Shown: positions 23,576 to 31,699 of the stretch, piece after piece
Position numbering within the stretch: the first letter of the stretch is position 1
Layout: each line of letters begins with the position of its first letter
Assembly (NCBI GenBank): GCA_043721235.1
Contig: JAYSRE010000057.1
Span: 1 to 39,252 of the forward strand
DNA: 39,252 nt
Reading direction: 5' to 3'
From: JAAFIP01 sp043721235
GTDB lineage: Bacteria; Pseudomonadota; Gammaproteobacteria; Burkholderiales; Burkholderiaceae_C
Made by a program: the position numbers and the translations under genes
The notes under the pieces: model-generated
Database searches by the model: none
Seen by the model: the letters and a program-made list of their open reading frames with translations, nothing else
What the model was told of the DNA's origin: nothing

Positions 23576-24858
23576 GCGTCAAGCTTTAAGAACAGCGCTT
23601 GGTCGGGTGCAAACTGGCTGTACAGCGGCAGCAAGCCACCGCCCATGGCGCGCGCGTCGGCCCCAACGGTGCCCTCAAATAATACGGGCAGTGCGACACC
23701 TTCCCACGCGTAGGCACCCAAGGCACTTTGCGTGGCCGCAGTCAGCAGGCCCAGCATGTCGCGGCTGAGCGAGCCGTCTAAGATAACTGCGTCAATATCT
23801 AGCAGGCAGGCGGCACTTTGCGCCGCAAAGGCTATGGCGGGCGCGGCTTGGGCCACCCACGCCAGGGTGTGCGCGCGCCAAGGTGCTTGGGTAGCGCGCT
23901 CGTCGTAGCAGGCGCTGCTGTCCAGGCCTGCTGCGCTGTAAGCGGCCTCTAGCTGGTGCAGGGACGCAACGCTGAGCAACTGGGCAGGCGCGCTGTGTGC
24001 TTTGGTGTGCGCGGTGTCTGCAGATGCAGGTGCGGCCACATGCAGTGGCATCGACGCGATGGCCCCTGCATTGCCGTTTAAGCCAGGGCGCAAATGGCTG
24101 TCGATGACCAAGCCGCCACCAATGAAGGTGTCGATGTACACATACACAAAGCTTTTGGTGCTGCGCCCACGGCCCACCACCAGCTCAGCCACGCATGCAG
24201 CGGCCGTATCTTTTACCAGCTGCACGGGCAGGGCTGTCATGGCCTGCACGCGGGCCGCTATGTCTACCGTGTTCCAGGCTGCTACGCGCGCTGCGCTGAT
24301 GCCCAGCAGGTCTTGCCAGCCACCTAAAGACAATGGCGCTGCAATACCTACGCCCACAATGCGTTGGGCCAGGTCACCGCCCAGCTGCAGCGGCATCGCG
24401 CGCAACTGGGTGGCCAAGTGGGCAAACAAAGTGTCGGGGTCAGGAAAGTCGTAGCGCAGTGTGGCGCGGTGACGCACGCGGCAGGTAAAGTCCAGCAGCA
24501 AAATATCGCAGGTACGGCGGCCAATTTTGACACCCAGCGAGAACGCACCATCGGGGTTAAGTGCCACGGGCACACTGGGCTGGCCTACTTTGCCGCGCAC
24601 TGGGGTTAGTTTGACCACCAAACCGTCGCTGTGCAGCCTGTCCACAATCAGCGAGACGGTTTGCGTACTCAGGTGCGTCAGGCGCGCCAGATCGGCCTTG
24701 GGCAGGCTACCGTGCAAGCGAATGGCTTGCAGCACCACGCGCTCGTTGTACTGGCGCATGCCCAGCTGGTTTGAGCCGCGCGGTTTAAAGTGTGTGGGTG
24801 CCACGCTAGGCGCACACTGGGCATCAGAGGTCAGTTCAATCAGCACACCAAGCTCCAC
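23572..24858 (-). CDS. ROK family transcriptional repressor (NagC/XylR type)
   Basis: 428 residues. An N-terminal winged helix (about 33-95: MRQYNERVVLQAIRLHGSL, LARLTHLSTQTVSLIVDRL) followed by a ROK domain (GVKIGRRTCDILLLD, VKDTAAACVAELVVGRG, GNAGAIASMPL). The cysteine zinc motif is absent, so the ROK domain probably binds sugar without kinase activity, as in repressors. GTG start at 24858 directly abuts the fucU stop, placing it last in the minus-strand frcBCA-fucU run; ATG codons within the first 34 residues are alternatives. Likely represses the sugar cluster; compare FrcR of rhizobia (inference). Confidence 0.87.
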   Translation of the reverse strand: MELGVLIELTSDAQCAPSVAPTHFKPRGSNQLGMRQYNERVVLQAIRLHGSLPKADLARLTHLSTQTVSLIVDRLHSDGLVVKLTPVRGKVGQPSVPVALNPDGAFSLGVKIGRRTCDILLLDFTCRVRHRATLRYDFPDPDTLFAHLATQLRAMPLQLGGDLAQRIVGVGIAAPLSLGGWQDLLGISAARVAAWNTVDIAARVQAMTALPVQLVKDTAAACVAELVVGRGRSTKSFVYVYIDTFIGGGLVIDSHLRPGLNGNAGAIASMPLHVAAPASADTAHTKAHSAPAQLLSVASLHQLEAAYSAAGLDSSACYDERATQAPWRAHTLAWVAQAAPAIAFAAQSAACLLDIDAVILDGSLSRDMLGLLTAATQSALGAYAWEGVALPVLFEGTVGADARAMGGGLLPLYSQFAPDQALFLKLDA

Positions 24859-25326
24859 TTACACAGCCAGCGCTTGGGTTATGACCCCTTTTTTGAAAAT
24901 AAAGTTGGCATAGGGCTGCATTTCCCCTGTCACCACGATGGCATACGCGTGCTTGGCGCGCTCATAAAAAGCAAAACGCTCCACAGCCAAGGCGGTAATG
25001 CCCGCATGCGCTGGGTCTTCGCGGCGCACCAAATCAATCACCTCTTGCTGCACTGCAGAGGCGAACCCCATGGGCTTTTCGGTAACCTGCATGTACGCCA
25101 CCGGCTGCTCACTGGCAACACCCAAGGGCAGCACAGACAGCACGGCTTGCGCTGCACGCACTAAACCAATGCCAGGCAGGCGAACAATCGTTTGCGACGC
25201 GGTGCTGGCGCGGTAGCGCATGGCAGTAAAGTTGGCATCGGCTACCACCAAGGCATCTTCATGGCCCATTTCGGCCAAAATCCTCAGCAGCTCTGGGCTC
25301 AGAATGGGGTCAATATGTTTAAGCAA
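24859..25326 (-). CDS. fucU: RbsD/FucU family sugar mutarotase
   Basis: 155 residues. MLKHIDPILSPELLRILAEM, GHEDALVVADANF with the conserved His/Asp, and the C-terminal YAIVVTGEMQPYANFIFKKG define the RbsD/FucU fold; the start and length favour FucU over RbsD. These enzymes interconvert sugar anomers, supplying the form used by the kinase. The stop codon adjoins the repressor start, and its 5' end overlaps frcA by 8 bp, so it is translationally coupled to the transporter. Its substrate is presumably the sugar imported by FrcABC. Confidence 0.85.
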   Translation of the reverse strand: MLKHIDPILSPELLRILAEMGHEDALVVADANFTAMRYRASTASQTIVRLPGIGLVRAAQAVLSVLPLGVASEQPVAYMQVTEKPMGFASAVQQEVIDLVRREDPAHAGITALAVERFAFYERAKHAYAIVVTGEMQPYANFIFKKGVITQALAV

Positions 25327-26119
25327 GGGCAGCCTTTGGGATATTTTCTACGGGCATGGCACCGGTCATCACTGCAACAGTGTCACTCATGCTGATAGCT
25401 TTGGGGTTGAGCACAGCAGCGCGTTTGCCCAAGCGTTGCACGTGAATGCGGTCGGCAATTTCAAACACATGTGGCATGTTGTGGCTGATCAAAATGACAG
25501 GCAAGCCTTTGTCGCGCACACGGCGAATAAGTTCCAGCACCATGTTACCTTCTTTTACGCCCAGCGCGGCAGTCGGCTCGTCCATGATCACCACATGTTT
25601 GGCAAAGGCTGCGCTGCGGGCTACCGCCACACCTTGGCGCTGGCCGCCCGAGAGGGTTTCAACCGCTTGGTCCATCGAACGCAAACCAATTTTCAAGTCG
25701 GCCATGTGGGTGGTGGCATCAGAGAGCATTTGCTTTTTGTCAATCAAGCGCAGCAGCTTGCCCAGCAAACCAGGTTTAAGTATTTCGCGGCCTAAAAATA
25801 AATTTTCAGCAATCGTCATGGCGGGTGCAACAGCCAGGTCTTGGTAGACCGTCTCAATGCCATGTTTGCGCGCGTCAATCGGTGAGCGAAAGCGCACCGG
25901 TTTGCCGTCCAGCTCCATCGTGCCTTCGTCGGGTACTACCGCGCCTGACAGCACTTTGATCAGTGATGACTTGCCAGCGCCGTTGTCGCCAATCACCGCC
26001 AAAATCTCGCCTGCGCGCAGCTCAAAGTCTACGCCGTCTAGGGCGGTGACTTGGCCGTAGCGTTTGACGATGCCTTGGGCCTTAAAAATAATCTGTGCGG
26101 CTTGTGCGTCGGTAGTCAT
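25319..26119 (-). CDS. frcA: Simple-sugar ABC transporter ATPase, FrcA-like
   Basis: 266 residues with one nucleotide-binding domain, unlike two-domain RbsA, as in fructose-type FrcA. Walker A GDNGAGKSSLIKVL, Q-loop VYQDLAVAPAMTIAENLFLG, signature LSGGQRQGVAVARS, Walker B VVIMDEPTAALG, and switch His in ILISHNMPHVFEIADRI. It acts with the FrcC permease to drive import. Its ATG shares one base with the frcC stop; its 3' end overlaps fucU. Confidence 0.9.
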   Translation of the reverse strand: MTTDAQAAQIIFKAQGIVKRYGQVTALDGVDFELRAGEILAVIGDNGAGKSSLIKVLSGAVVPDEGTMELDGKPVRFRSPIDARKHGIETVYQDLAVAPAMTIAENLFLGREILKPGLLGKLLRLIDKKQMLSDATTHMADLKIGLRSMDQAVETLSGGQRQGVAVARSAAFAKHVVIMDEPTAALGVKEGNMVLELIRRVRDKGLPVILISHNMPHVFEIADRIHVQRLGKRAAVLNPKAISMSDTVAVMTGAMPVENIPKAALA

Positions 26120-27078
26120 TAGCGGCTCCCTTTGCGCGACATTTGGTCTGCCGCTACCGCCAAAATCACCAGCACGCCAGTGATCAAGGTTTGGTACACC
26201 GAGGGCACGCCCATCAATGTGAGGCCGTTGCGAAATACACCCACAATCATGGCCCCCACCAGGGTGCCTAAAATAATACCGCGCCCACCAAACAGCGAAG
26301 TGCCGCCCAGCACCACGGCGGTGATGGCATCGAGGTTCTCAGTTTGACCGGCTTGCGGGTCACCCACCCCGGTGCGGGCGACCGACAGCAATGCGGCAAC
26401 GCCATAGAAAAAACCTGCCAGCGCGTACACGCTGATTAATACTTTGTCTACTGAAATACCTGACAGGCGCGCGGCTTCGGCGTTGTTACCTACTGCGTAC
26501 ACATGGCGGCCCGGCGCGGTGTCGGCCAGTGCGCGCCACACCAGGGCGTACAGCGAAATCATCAGGCAAGTACCCCAGGCGATCTCGGTGCCGCTGATGC
26601 TGAACGTCAGCCCCAATCCGGTCAGCATGGGCGGCAGGTCTTTGATGGTTTGCGATTCAGAGTAAATTTGGTTCACTGCAAATGCAATGTTCATGGTGCC
26701 CAGCGTCACAATAAACGAGGGCAGGCGCATCTTGGTGACCAGCACGCCATTTAGCATGCCAAACAGGGTGGTCATGCCCACGCCGCCCAAGATGGCCAAT
26801 ACAGGGTGCAAGCCTAAGTCGGTGGCAAATTTGGCCATCACTACGCCGCCTAGCGCCATCACCATGCCGCACGACAGGTCAATACCTGCCGTCAAAATAA
26901 TCAAGGTTTGGCCCAGGGCCAGTACACCCACCACCATGATTTGCTGCAACACAATGGAGAGGTTCTCACCGGTTAAAAAGCGGTCTGACTGGGTGGCAAA
27001 AAAAGCACACGCCACAAACAGCGCGAGCCAAGGCCCCAGTGTGGTGACGCTGGCGAGTGATAAATTAAAACGTGTCAT
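26119..27078 (-). CDS. frcC: Simple-sugar ABC transporter permease, FrcC-like
   Basis: 319-residue polytopic protein of the BPD_transp_2 family: VVGVLALGQTLIILTAGIDL, SCGMVMALGGVVMAKFA, FIVTLGTMNIA, and the conserved EAARLSGISVDKV / GRGIILGTLVGAMIVGVFRNG coupling-helix region. It forms the membrane channel with FrcA. It is preceded on its strand by frcB, with a 180-bp spacer containing a terminator-like hairpin, and followed by frcA with a one-base overlap. Confidence 0.9.
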   Translation of the reverse strand: MTRFNLSLASVTTLGPWLALFVACAFFATQSDRFLTGENLSIVLQQIMVVGVLALGQTLIILTAGIDLSCGMVMALGGVVMAKFATDLGLHPVLAILGGVGMTTLFGMLNGVLVTKMRLPSFIVTLGTMNIAFAVNQIYSESQTIKDLPPMLTGLGLTFSISGTEIAWGTCLMISLYALVWRALADTAPGRHVYAVGNNAEAARLSGISVDKVLISVYALAGFFYGVAALLSVARTGVGDPQAGQTENLDAITAVVLGGTSLFGGRGIILGTLVGAMIVGVFRNGLTLMGVPSVYQTLITGVLVILAVAADQMSRKGSR

Positions 27079-27154
27079 AGCGGGTGCAATATTGGTTGGC
27101 CGGGTAGAGGGGGCTGCACATGCAGTACCTACGCTGGGCGCTTGTCCACGGTGC

Positions 27155-27193
27155 TAAAAAGAGAGCCGGTGTTTTGCACACCATCCGGCTCCC
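27155..27193 (-). terminator. Rho-independent terminator/attenuator between frcB and frcC
   Basis: On the minus strand GAGCCGG and CCGGCTC form a perfect 7-bp stem (27185-27191 with 27163-27169), with extra TGT/ACA pairing inside, followed by CTCTTTTTA. It lies about 66 nt after the frcB stop and inside the presumed frcBCA transcript. This would let binding protein be made in excess over the membrane subunits. Confidence 0.8.
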
Positions 27194-27258
27194 AACCCAA
27201 GGACTCACATGAAAACTAATTGCCCAAGGGCTTTGCTGCCCCCAGGCTAGACCGGTAC

Positions 27259-28251
27259 TTAAGACTTTTTGCCCCAGCACAGGTCGGTACCTACCTTAAC
27301 GCTTTGGCTGTCCACGCCTTTGATTTGGGTATTCGCAATCAAAGTGACGCCGGTGTCGGTGTAGCCGCTGGCTTTTTTGCCTGTTTTGGCAAACTCAACA
27401 CCTGCTGCCACGCCCATAGAAGCCATTTTCAAAGGGTATTGCTGTGAAGTTGCGGCAATCACGCCCTTGCCCACGTCAGCAATACCTGCGCAGCCGCCGT
27501 CAACGGACACAATGATCACGCCTTTTTCTTTACCGGCTTTCTTCAGTGCGTTGTAGGCACCGGCAGCAGCTGGCTCATTGATGGTGTACACCACGTTCAC
27601 ATCGGGGTTCTTTTGCAAGCAGTTTTCCATGGCGGTTTGGCCTTTGGACTGGTCACCAAAGCTGTCGCCAGCGCACACGGTCTCAGCAGTTTTGGACAGT
27701 TCATTTGACTTAGCGTCGAACGCCTCCAGGCCAAAACCTTTCATAAAACCGTTGTGGCGCTGCGCGCCCACAGGGGGGCCAGGGAACAGGTCAAGCATGA
27801 CGATTTTGGCGGGCTTGGCACCCAAAGCGGCTTTGGCGTACTGGCCAATCAACACACCGGCTTTGTAGTTGTCCGTAGCAAACAGGGCATCAGCACCTTC
27901 CAATGGACTGTCCAGCGCAATGAACAGCACGCCTTTAGCTTGGGCTTTTTTCATCGCTGGAGTTACGGCGTCACCGCTGGCGACCATCAAAATCGTTTTG
28001 GCACCTGCAGCGGTCATGTTTTCAATGGCAGCTATCTGCGATGCAGTGTCGCCGTCTTGCTTGCCCGCGGCGGTCATCAGCTTGGCACCGGCTTTTTTGG
28101 CTTCGGCTTGTGCGCCTTCTTTCATTTTGACGAAGAAAGGGTTAGTGTCGGTTTTGGTAATCAAACCGATAATGGGCTCGACGGCCATGGCACCTGTAGC
28201 TAGCGCCATGCCAGCAGCGAGTGTCAAAGAAGCTTTGATTTTGAATGACAT
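27259..28251 (-). CDS. frcB: Simple-sugar ABC transporter periplasmic binding protein, FrcB-like
   Basis: 330 residues. Sec signal peptide MSFKIKASLTLAAGMALATG-AMA with cleavage before VEP; then LITKTDTNPFFVKMKEGAQA, ILMVASGDAVTPAMKKAQAK, LFIALDSPLEGADALFATDN, and YTINEPAAAGAYNALKKAGK, all typical of the Peripla_BP_4 fructose/ribose class. Cysteines in ETVCAGDS and ENCLQKN recur in FrcB proteins. First gene of the minus-strand cluster, divergent from a PfkB kinase. Fructose is the most likely ligand from the overall resemblance, but other sugars are possible. Confidence 0.88.
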   Translation of the reverse strand: MSFKIKASLTLAAGMALATGAMAVEPIIGLITKTDTNPFFVKMKEGAQAEAKKAGAKLMTAAGKQDGDTASQIAAIENMTAAGAKTILMVASGDAVTPAMKKAQAKGVLFIALDSPLEGADALFATDNYKAGVLIGQYAKAALGAKPAKIVMLDLFPGPPVGAQRHNGFMKGFGLEAFDAKSNELSKTAETVCAGDSFGDQSKGQTAMENCLQKNPDVNVVYTINEPAAAGAYNALKKAGKEKGVIIVSVDGGCAGIADVGKGVIAATSQQYPLKMASMGVAAGVEFAKTGKKASGYTDTGVTLIANTQIKGVDSQSVKVGTDLCWGKKS

Positions 28252-28311
28252 GCGTGTCTCCAGAAATTGTTAAAACAAGGACGTAACGGATTAGCTTGGA
28301 TGTAAGCTGAT

Positions 28312-28357
28312 TTGATTATTGACAATATAATTTAATCAATCAATTGGTTTTATTGAT
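28312..28357. promoter_or_regulatory. Operator-like inverted repeats between frcB and the PfkB kinase
   Basis: TTGATTA (28312-28318) and TAATCAA (28333-28339) are separated by 14 bp; AATCAAT (28334-28340) also pairs with ATTGAT (28352-28357). TATAAT lies at 28326-28331, between the first two half-sites. The AT-rich 153-bp divergent region is the likely control point for the sugar cluster, plausibly bound by the ROK repressor encoded at 23572-24858. Confidence 0.5.
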
Positions 28358-28404
28358 CGGAAACCCTTAGATAAGGTTTACATTAAATCGGGTCGAATAG
28401 TTAC

Positions 28405-29406
28405 ATGATTACTTGCTATGGCGAAGCTTTGATAGACCTTATTGTGAGTCCTTACTCACCGCGCAGCATGCGCTCAGATTCACAAGCGTGTCTAGGTGGC
28501 TCTGTTTTAAATTTCAGTATTGCGGCTGCGCGGCAGGGTTTGGCCACTGCGTATTTAAACCCTTTGTCACACGATAGTTTTGGTGCCCAGTTTCGCCAAG
28601 TGCTGTTGGCCGAGGGCGTGGTGCTGGCCAGCGCGCAGCCCAGCGCGCTGCCTACCTCCATCGCTGTGGTGCAGCTAGACGCGCAGGGTAAAGCCAGCTA
28701 CGCCTTTCACCGTGAGGCAGTGGCTGACCGCGACATCAGCGCCGCCCAAGCGACCCAGCGCTTGCCCGCAGGCATGCGGGTGCTGCACACCGGCTGCCTG
28801 ATGCTGGTGCCCGGCGACTGGCCTAAAACCCGTGCGGTGGTGCAAGCCGCCTTGGCCCAAGGCGCTGTGGTTACAGTAGATGCCAACCTGCGCACCGTGG
28901 TGTGCCCCGGCCTGGTGCCCTACCGCGCCAGCGTGTTGGCCGCCTGCGCCCTGGCGCATGTGGTGAAGGTGAGTGACGATGATTTGGTGGACCTGGGGCT
29001 GGACGCTGCGCAGGTGGCGGCTAACCCAGTAGCAGCGGCGCGCAGCCTGCTGCTGCAAAGCGATGGAGCTGCTAATGTGCTGCCTGCTACCCAGATAGTG
29101 GCACTCACCTTGGGCGCTGCCGGAGCCTGGCTGGTCACCGGGGGGGCCGAAGTGTTTGTGCCCAGCGCCCCAGGCCTGAAGGTGGCCGACACGGTAGGCG
29201 CAGGAGACAGTTTTTTTGCCGCGTTGCTGGCTGCGCTGCAGCGCCAAGGGCTGCTGTCACCCGCGGGTTTGGCGGGCCCCCTGCCTGTGGACGGTTTGCG
29301 CCATGCGCTGCGCCATGCCGTAGCCGCAGCGGGCATTAACGTCACCCGCGTGGGCTGCGACCCCGCTTCGTGGGACGAAACGGTGCTTGCACAGGCGGGG
29401 CAATAA
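28405..29406 (+). CDS. PfkB family carbohydrate kinase (probable fructokinase)
   Basis: 333 residues of the ribokinase/PfkB fold: MITCYGEALIDLIVSP at the start, the glycine-rich CLGGSVLNFSIAAARQGL, VTVDANLRTVV, and the ATP/anion-hole signature VADTVGAGDSFFAALLAAL with catalytic Asp. Divergent from frcB across an operator-like region. With FrcBCA and the mutarotase it would trap the incoming sugar as a phosphate. The cluster thus has two candidate kinases, this one and the ROK kinase at 22146. Fructose is inferred, not shown. Confidence 0.86.
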   Translation: MITCYGEALIDLIVSPYSPRSMRSDSQACLGGSVLNFSIAAARQGLATAYLNPLSHDSFGAQFRQVLLAEGVVLASAQPSALPTSIAVVQLDAQGKASYAFHREAVADRDISAAQATQRLPAGMRVLHTGCLMLVPGDWPKTRAVVQAALAQGAVVTVDANLRTVVCPGLVPYRASVLAACALAHVVKVSDDDLVDLGLDAAQVAANPVAAARSLLLQSDGAANVLPATQIVALTLGAAGAWLVTGGAEVFVPSAPGLKVADTVGAGDSFFAALLAALQRQGLLSPAGLAGPLPVDGLRHALRHAVAAAGINVTRVGCDPASWDETVLAQAGQ

Positions 29407-29456
29407 ACCGTCTGCTGCTGCTGGACGATGATCAACAGGCGATGATCAATAGGTGC

Positions 29457-30749
29457 TTACTGCCCAGCATCTTCCACCGTTGTTTTCAAGGCCGTGGCGA
29501 TAGCCTGCACCCGTGCATGGCGAATCCGTTGGCCCACATGCGGCCCGCTGATGCCTTGGGCCATAGCAGCTGCGGCAATCGGCTCAGTGGCTACGCCCAA
29601 GGCCGCCTGCAAGGCAAGGCTAAGCCGCTCGCGCTGGGGGTACACACCGTCTTGTTTGCCCAAGCGGCCACGCGCATCGCATTCGCAGGCCAGCAAGGCC
29701 TGTTCAAAACGCTGCGGTTTGCGCAGCGCGTCGCAGCGCTCCAAGAGGCGCATGGTGGCGCTGGCGTTTAGCTGCAGGCTGCGGTGAATGTTGCCATGCT
29801 CGCGCGCTACTACCACCGCCAGCTCTTTGCACTCTAGCGGCACGCGCAGGCGTTCGCATACGGGTACCAGCAGATCTACGCTGCGGATTTCGTGGTTAAT
29901 GTGGCGGGGCAGTTCGTCCTGGGGCGTAACTCCTTTGCCCAGGTCGTGCAGCAGACACGCCCAGCGCACCGCCAAAGGTGCGCCCAATGTGGCGGCCATG
30001 CGCAGCACCATCATCAGGTGCACGCCAGTGTCAATCTCGGGGTGGTGCGCCTCGGGTTGCGGTACGCCCCACAGGCGATCTACCTCGGGCAGCAGCACGG
30101 CCAGTGCGCCGCATTGGCGCAGCACGTCAAACATGCGCTCGGGGGTGGCCTCCATCAGCCCTTTGGCCAGCTCTTGCCACACCCGCTCGGCCACCAGGGC
30201 ATCCACCTCGCCAGCGGCCACCATGCGGCGTGTGAGGTCAAGCGTCTCGGGGGCTACGCTAAAGCTGGGGTAACGGGCCGCAAAGCGCGCCAGCCGCAAA
30301 ATACGCACCGGGTCTTCGGCAAAGGCCAGGCTGACGTGGCGCAGCACGCGGTTGCCAATGTCGCGTTGGCCATGGTAGGGGTCGGTGAGTGTAAATTGGG
30401 CTATATTTTCCAAGCTAAATGTGCTGCTCGCCCAAGGAAATGCTGAATAAGCAGCTATTGCATTGATAGTAAGGTCGCGCCGCACCAAGTCCATCTCCAG
30501 GGTGACTTCGGGGTCGGTATAAAAGCTAAAGCCGTGGTAGCCTTTGGCGGTTTTGCGCTCTGTACGGGCCAGGGCGTATTCCTCAAAGGTGTCGGGGTGC
30601 AAAAAAACTGGGAAGTCTTTGCCCACCGGCAGGTAGCCCAGCTGCACCATGTCTTCAGGGCTTGCACCCACCACCACATAGTCGCGGTCGCGCACGGCGT
30701 GGCCCATGAGGGCATCACGCACAGCACCGCCAACCAGGTAAATTTGCAT
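29457..30749 (-). CDS. cca: CCA tRNA nucleotidyltransferase (bacterial class II, HD-containing)
   Basis: 430 residues. Adds or repairs the CCA end of tRNAs. Motifs: YLVGGAVRDALMG, RDRDYVVVGASPEDM (catalytic D21xD23), ARTERKTAKGYHGF, RRDLTINAIA, RHVSLAFAEDPVRILRLARF, and a C-terminal HD domain with HLMMVLRMAATL and CLLHDLGKG, as in the E. coli-type multifunctional enzyme. Between INAIA and DPYHGQ there are about 15 more residues than in the E. coli sequence as I recall it; this stretch (residues 93-116) coincides with a copy of the dispersed repeat. The frame is intact. No Shine-Dalgarno sequence is obvious. Confidence 0.93.
   Translation of the reverse strand: MQIYLVGGAVRDALMGHAVRDRDYVVVGASPEDMVQLGYLPVGKDFPVFLHPDTFEEYALARTERKTAKGYHGFSFYTDPEVTLEMDLVRRDLTINAIAAYSAFPWASSTFSLENIAQFTLTDPYHGQRDIGNRVLRHVSLAFAEDPVRILRLARFAARYPSFSVAPETLDLTRRMVAAGEVDALVAERVWQELAKGLMEATPERMFDVLRQCGALAVLLPEVDRLWGVPQPEAHHPEIDTGVHLMMVLRMAATLGAPLAVRWACLLHDLGKGVTPQDELPRHINHEIRSVDLLVPVCERLRVPLECKELAVVVAREHGNIHRSLQLNASATMRLLERCDALRKPQRFEQALLACECDARGRLGKQDGVYPQRERLSLALQAALGVATEPIAAAAMAQGISGPHVGQRIRHARVQAIATALKTTVEDAGQ
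30404..30472 (-). repeat. Dispersed repeat, copy D, in frame within cca
   Basis: On the minus strand: TTACTATCAATGCAATAGCT, then GCTTATTCAGCATTTCCTTG and GGCGAGCAGCACATTTAGCTT. CTGCTTATTCAG and ATTTCCTTGGG are shared exactly with copy C. The copy is translated as LTINAIAAYSAFPWASSTFS and following residues. It includes part of the conserved nucleotidyltransferase motif and uses AT-rich codons unlike the rest of the gene. Confidence 0.8.
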
Positions 30750-30792
30750 AGCCCGAGTGTAGCCCGTTGGAGTGTGCGGTGGGGCGGCAGCT

Positions 30793-30862
30793 AGCTACTA
30801 TGGTAATAGTAGCTAACTATTGAGCATTTCCTTGGGCCATAGGGCTAAAGTGTCTTCAAAAT
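30793..30862 (+). repeat. Dispersed repeat, copy B, with a perfect hairpin head
   Basis: AGCTACTAT, loop GGTA and ATAGTAGCT (30793-30814) form a perfect 9-bp stem, followed by GAGCATTTCCTTGGGC and CATAGGGCTAAAG. It lies in the 153-bp divergent region between cca and the histidine phosphatase gene. Confidence 0.8.
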
Positions 30863-30902
30863 CACAGAAAATAGTACCTTGGAAGCTATAAAATCAAAGC
30901 TT

Positions 30903-31577
30903 ATGAACATTACCCGTATCACCGCCGTGCGCCACGGCGAAACCGCTTGGAATGTGGACACCCGCATTCAAGGCCAGTTGGACATTGGGCTTAACGCCAA
31001 AGGCCAATGGCAGGCTGAACAAGCAGCGCTGGCACTGGCCAGTGAAGACATAGGCGTGGTCTACAGCAGTGACCTGTGGCGCACCTATGACACCGCTTTG
31101 TCGATTGCCAAGCCGCACGGCCTGGTGGTGCAAACCGACGAGGGCTTGCGTGAGCGCGGTTTTGGCGAATTTCAAGGCAAAACCTTTGCTGAGATTGAAA
31201 TTGCGTTGCCAGAGCAATCTTTGCTGTGGCGCAAGCGGGTGCCCGACTTTGCACCGCCCGGTGGCGAGTCGTTATTGCACCTTAGGCAGCGTGTGCTGCA
31301 GTGCGTGCAGGCGCTGGCGCAGCGCCACGAAGGGCAGCATATCGCCATCGTCAGCCACGGCGGGGTGATGGACGTGCTGTACCGCGCGGCCACAGGGCTG
31401 GACCTGCAAGCCCCGCGCACTTGGGGCTTGCACAATGCAGCGATTAACCGCCTGCTGTGGAACGGGGCGCACTTTAGCCTGGTGGGCTGGGGCGATACGT
31501 CGCATATTGACAACGCCGCCTTTGAGGCCAGCGCAGCAGGCCGTGGCCAGGCTGCACGCGATGAATCAACCGCTTAA
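30903..31577 (+). CDS. Histidine phosphatase family protein (phosphoglycerate mutase-like)
   Basis: 224 residues. Phosphohistidine motif TAVRHGETAWN at residues 6-16, YSSDLWRTYDTAL, RERGFGEFQGKTFAEIE, and second catalytic His in IVSHGGVMDVLYR. Members dephosphorylate diverse small phosphates; GpmB-like annotation is common but the substrate is not predictable. A TTG eight codons upstream is in frame; ATG 30903 sits just before the conserved motif. TATAAA at 30887-30892 precedes it by 10 nt. A C-terminal Ala/Gly-rich tail extends past the domain. Confidence 0.82.
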   Translation: MNITRITAVRHGETAWNVDTRIQGQLDIGLNAKGQWQAEQAALALASEDIGVVYSSDLWRTYDTALSIAKPHGLVVQTDEGLRERGFGEFQGKTFAEIEIALPEQSLLWRKRVPDFAPPGGESLLHLRQRVLQCVQALAQRHEGQHIAIVSHGGVMDVLYRAATGLDLQAPRTWGLHNAAINRLLWNGAHFSLVGWGDTSHIDNAAFEASAAGRGQAARDESTA

Positions 31578-31699
31578 AGGGTGACTTGCATCACGTTCAC
31601 GGCGGTTTGCGCACTAGGCACAGGCCGCCTGCGGTGCGAAAATCAGGCCCAAAGACTGCGCCAACGGCGCGCCGCATAACAGAGGCAGCAGGTGCATAG

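Noticed and set aside
29425..29452. Direct repeat ATGATCAA.AGG between the PfkB kinase and cca
   Set aside because: Two short imperfect copies in a 50-bp convergent gap with no stem or T-tract; too small to interpret.
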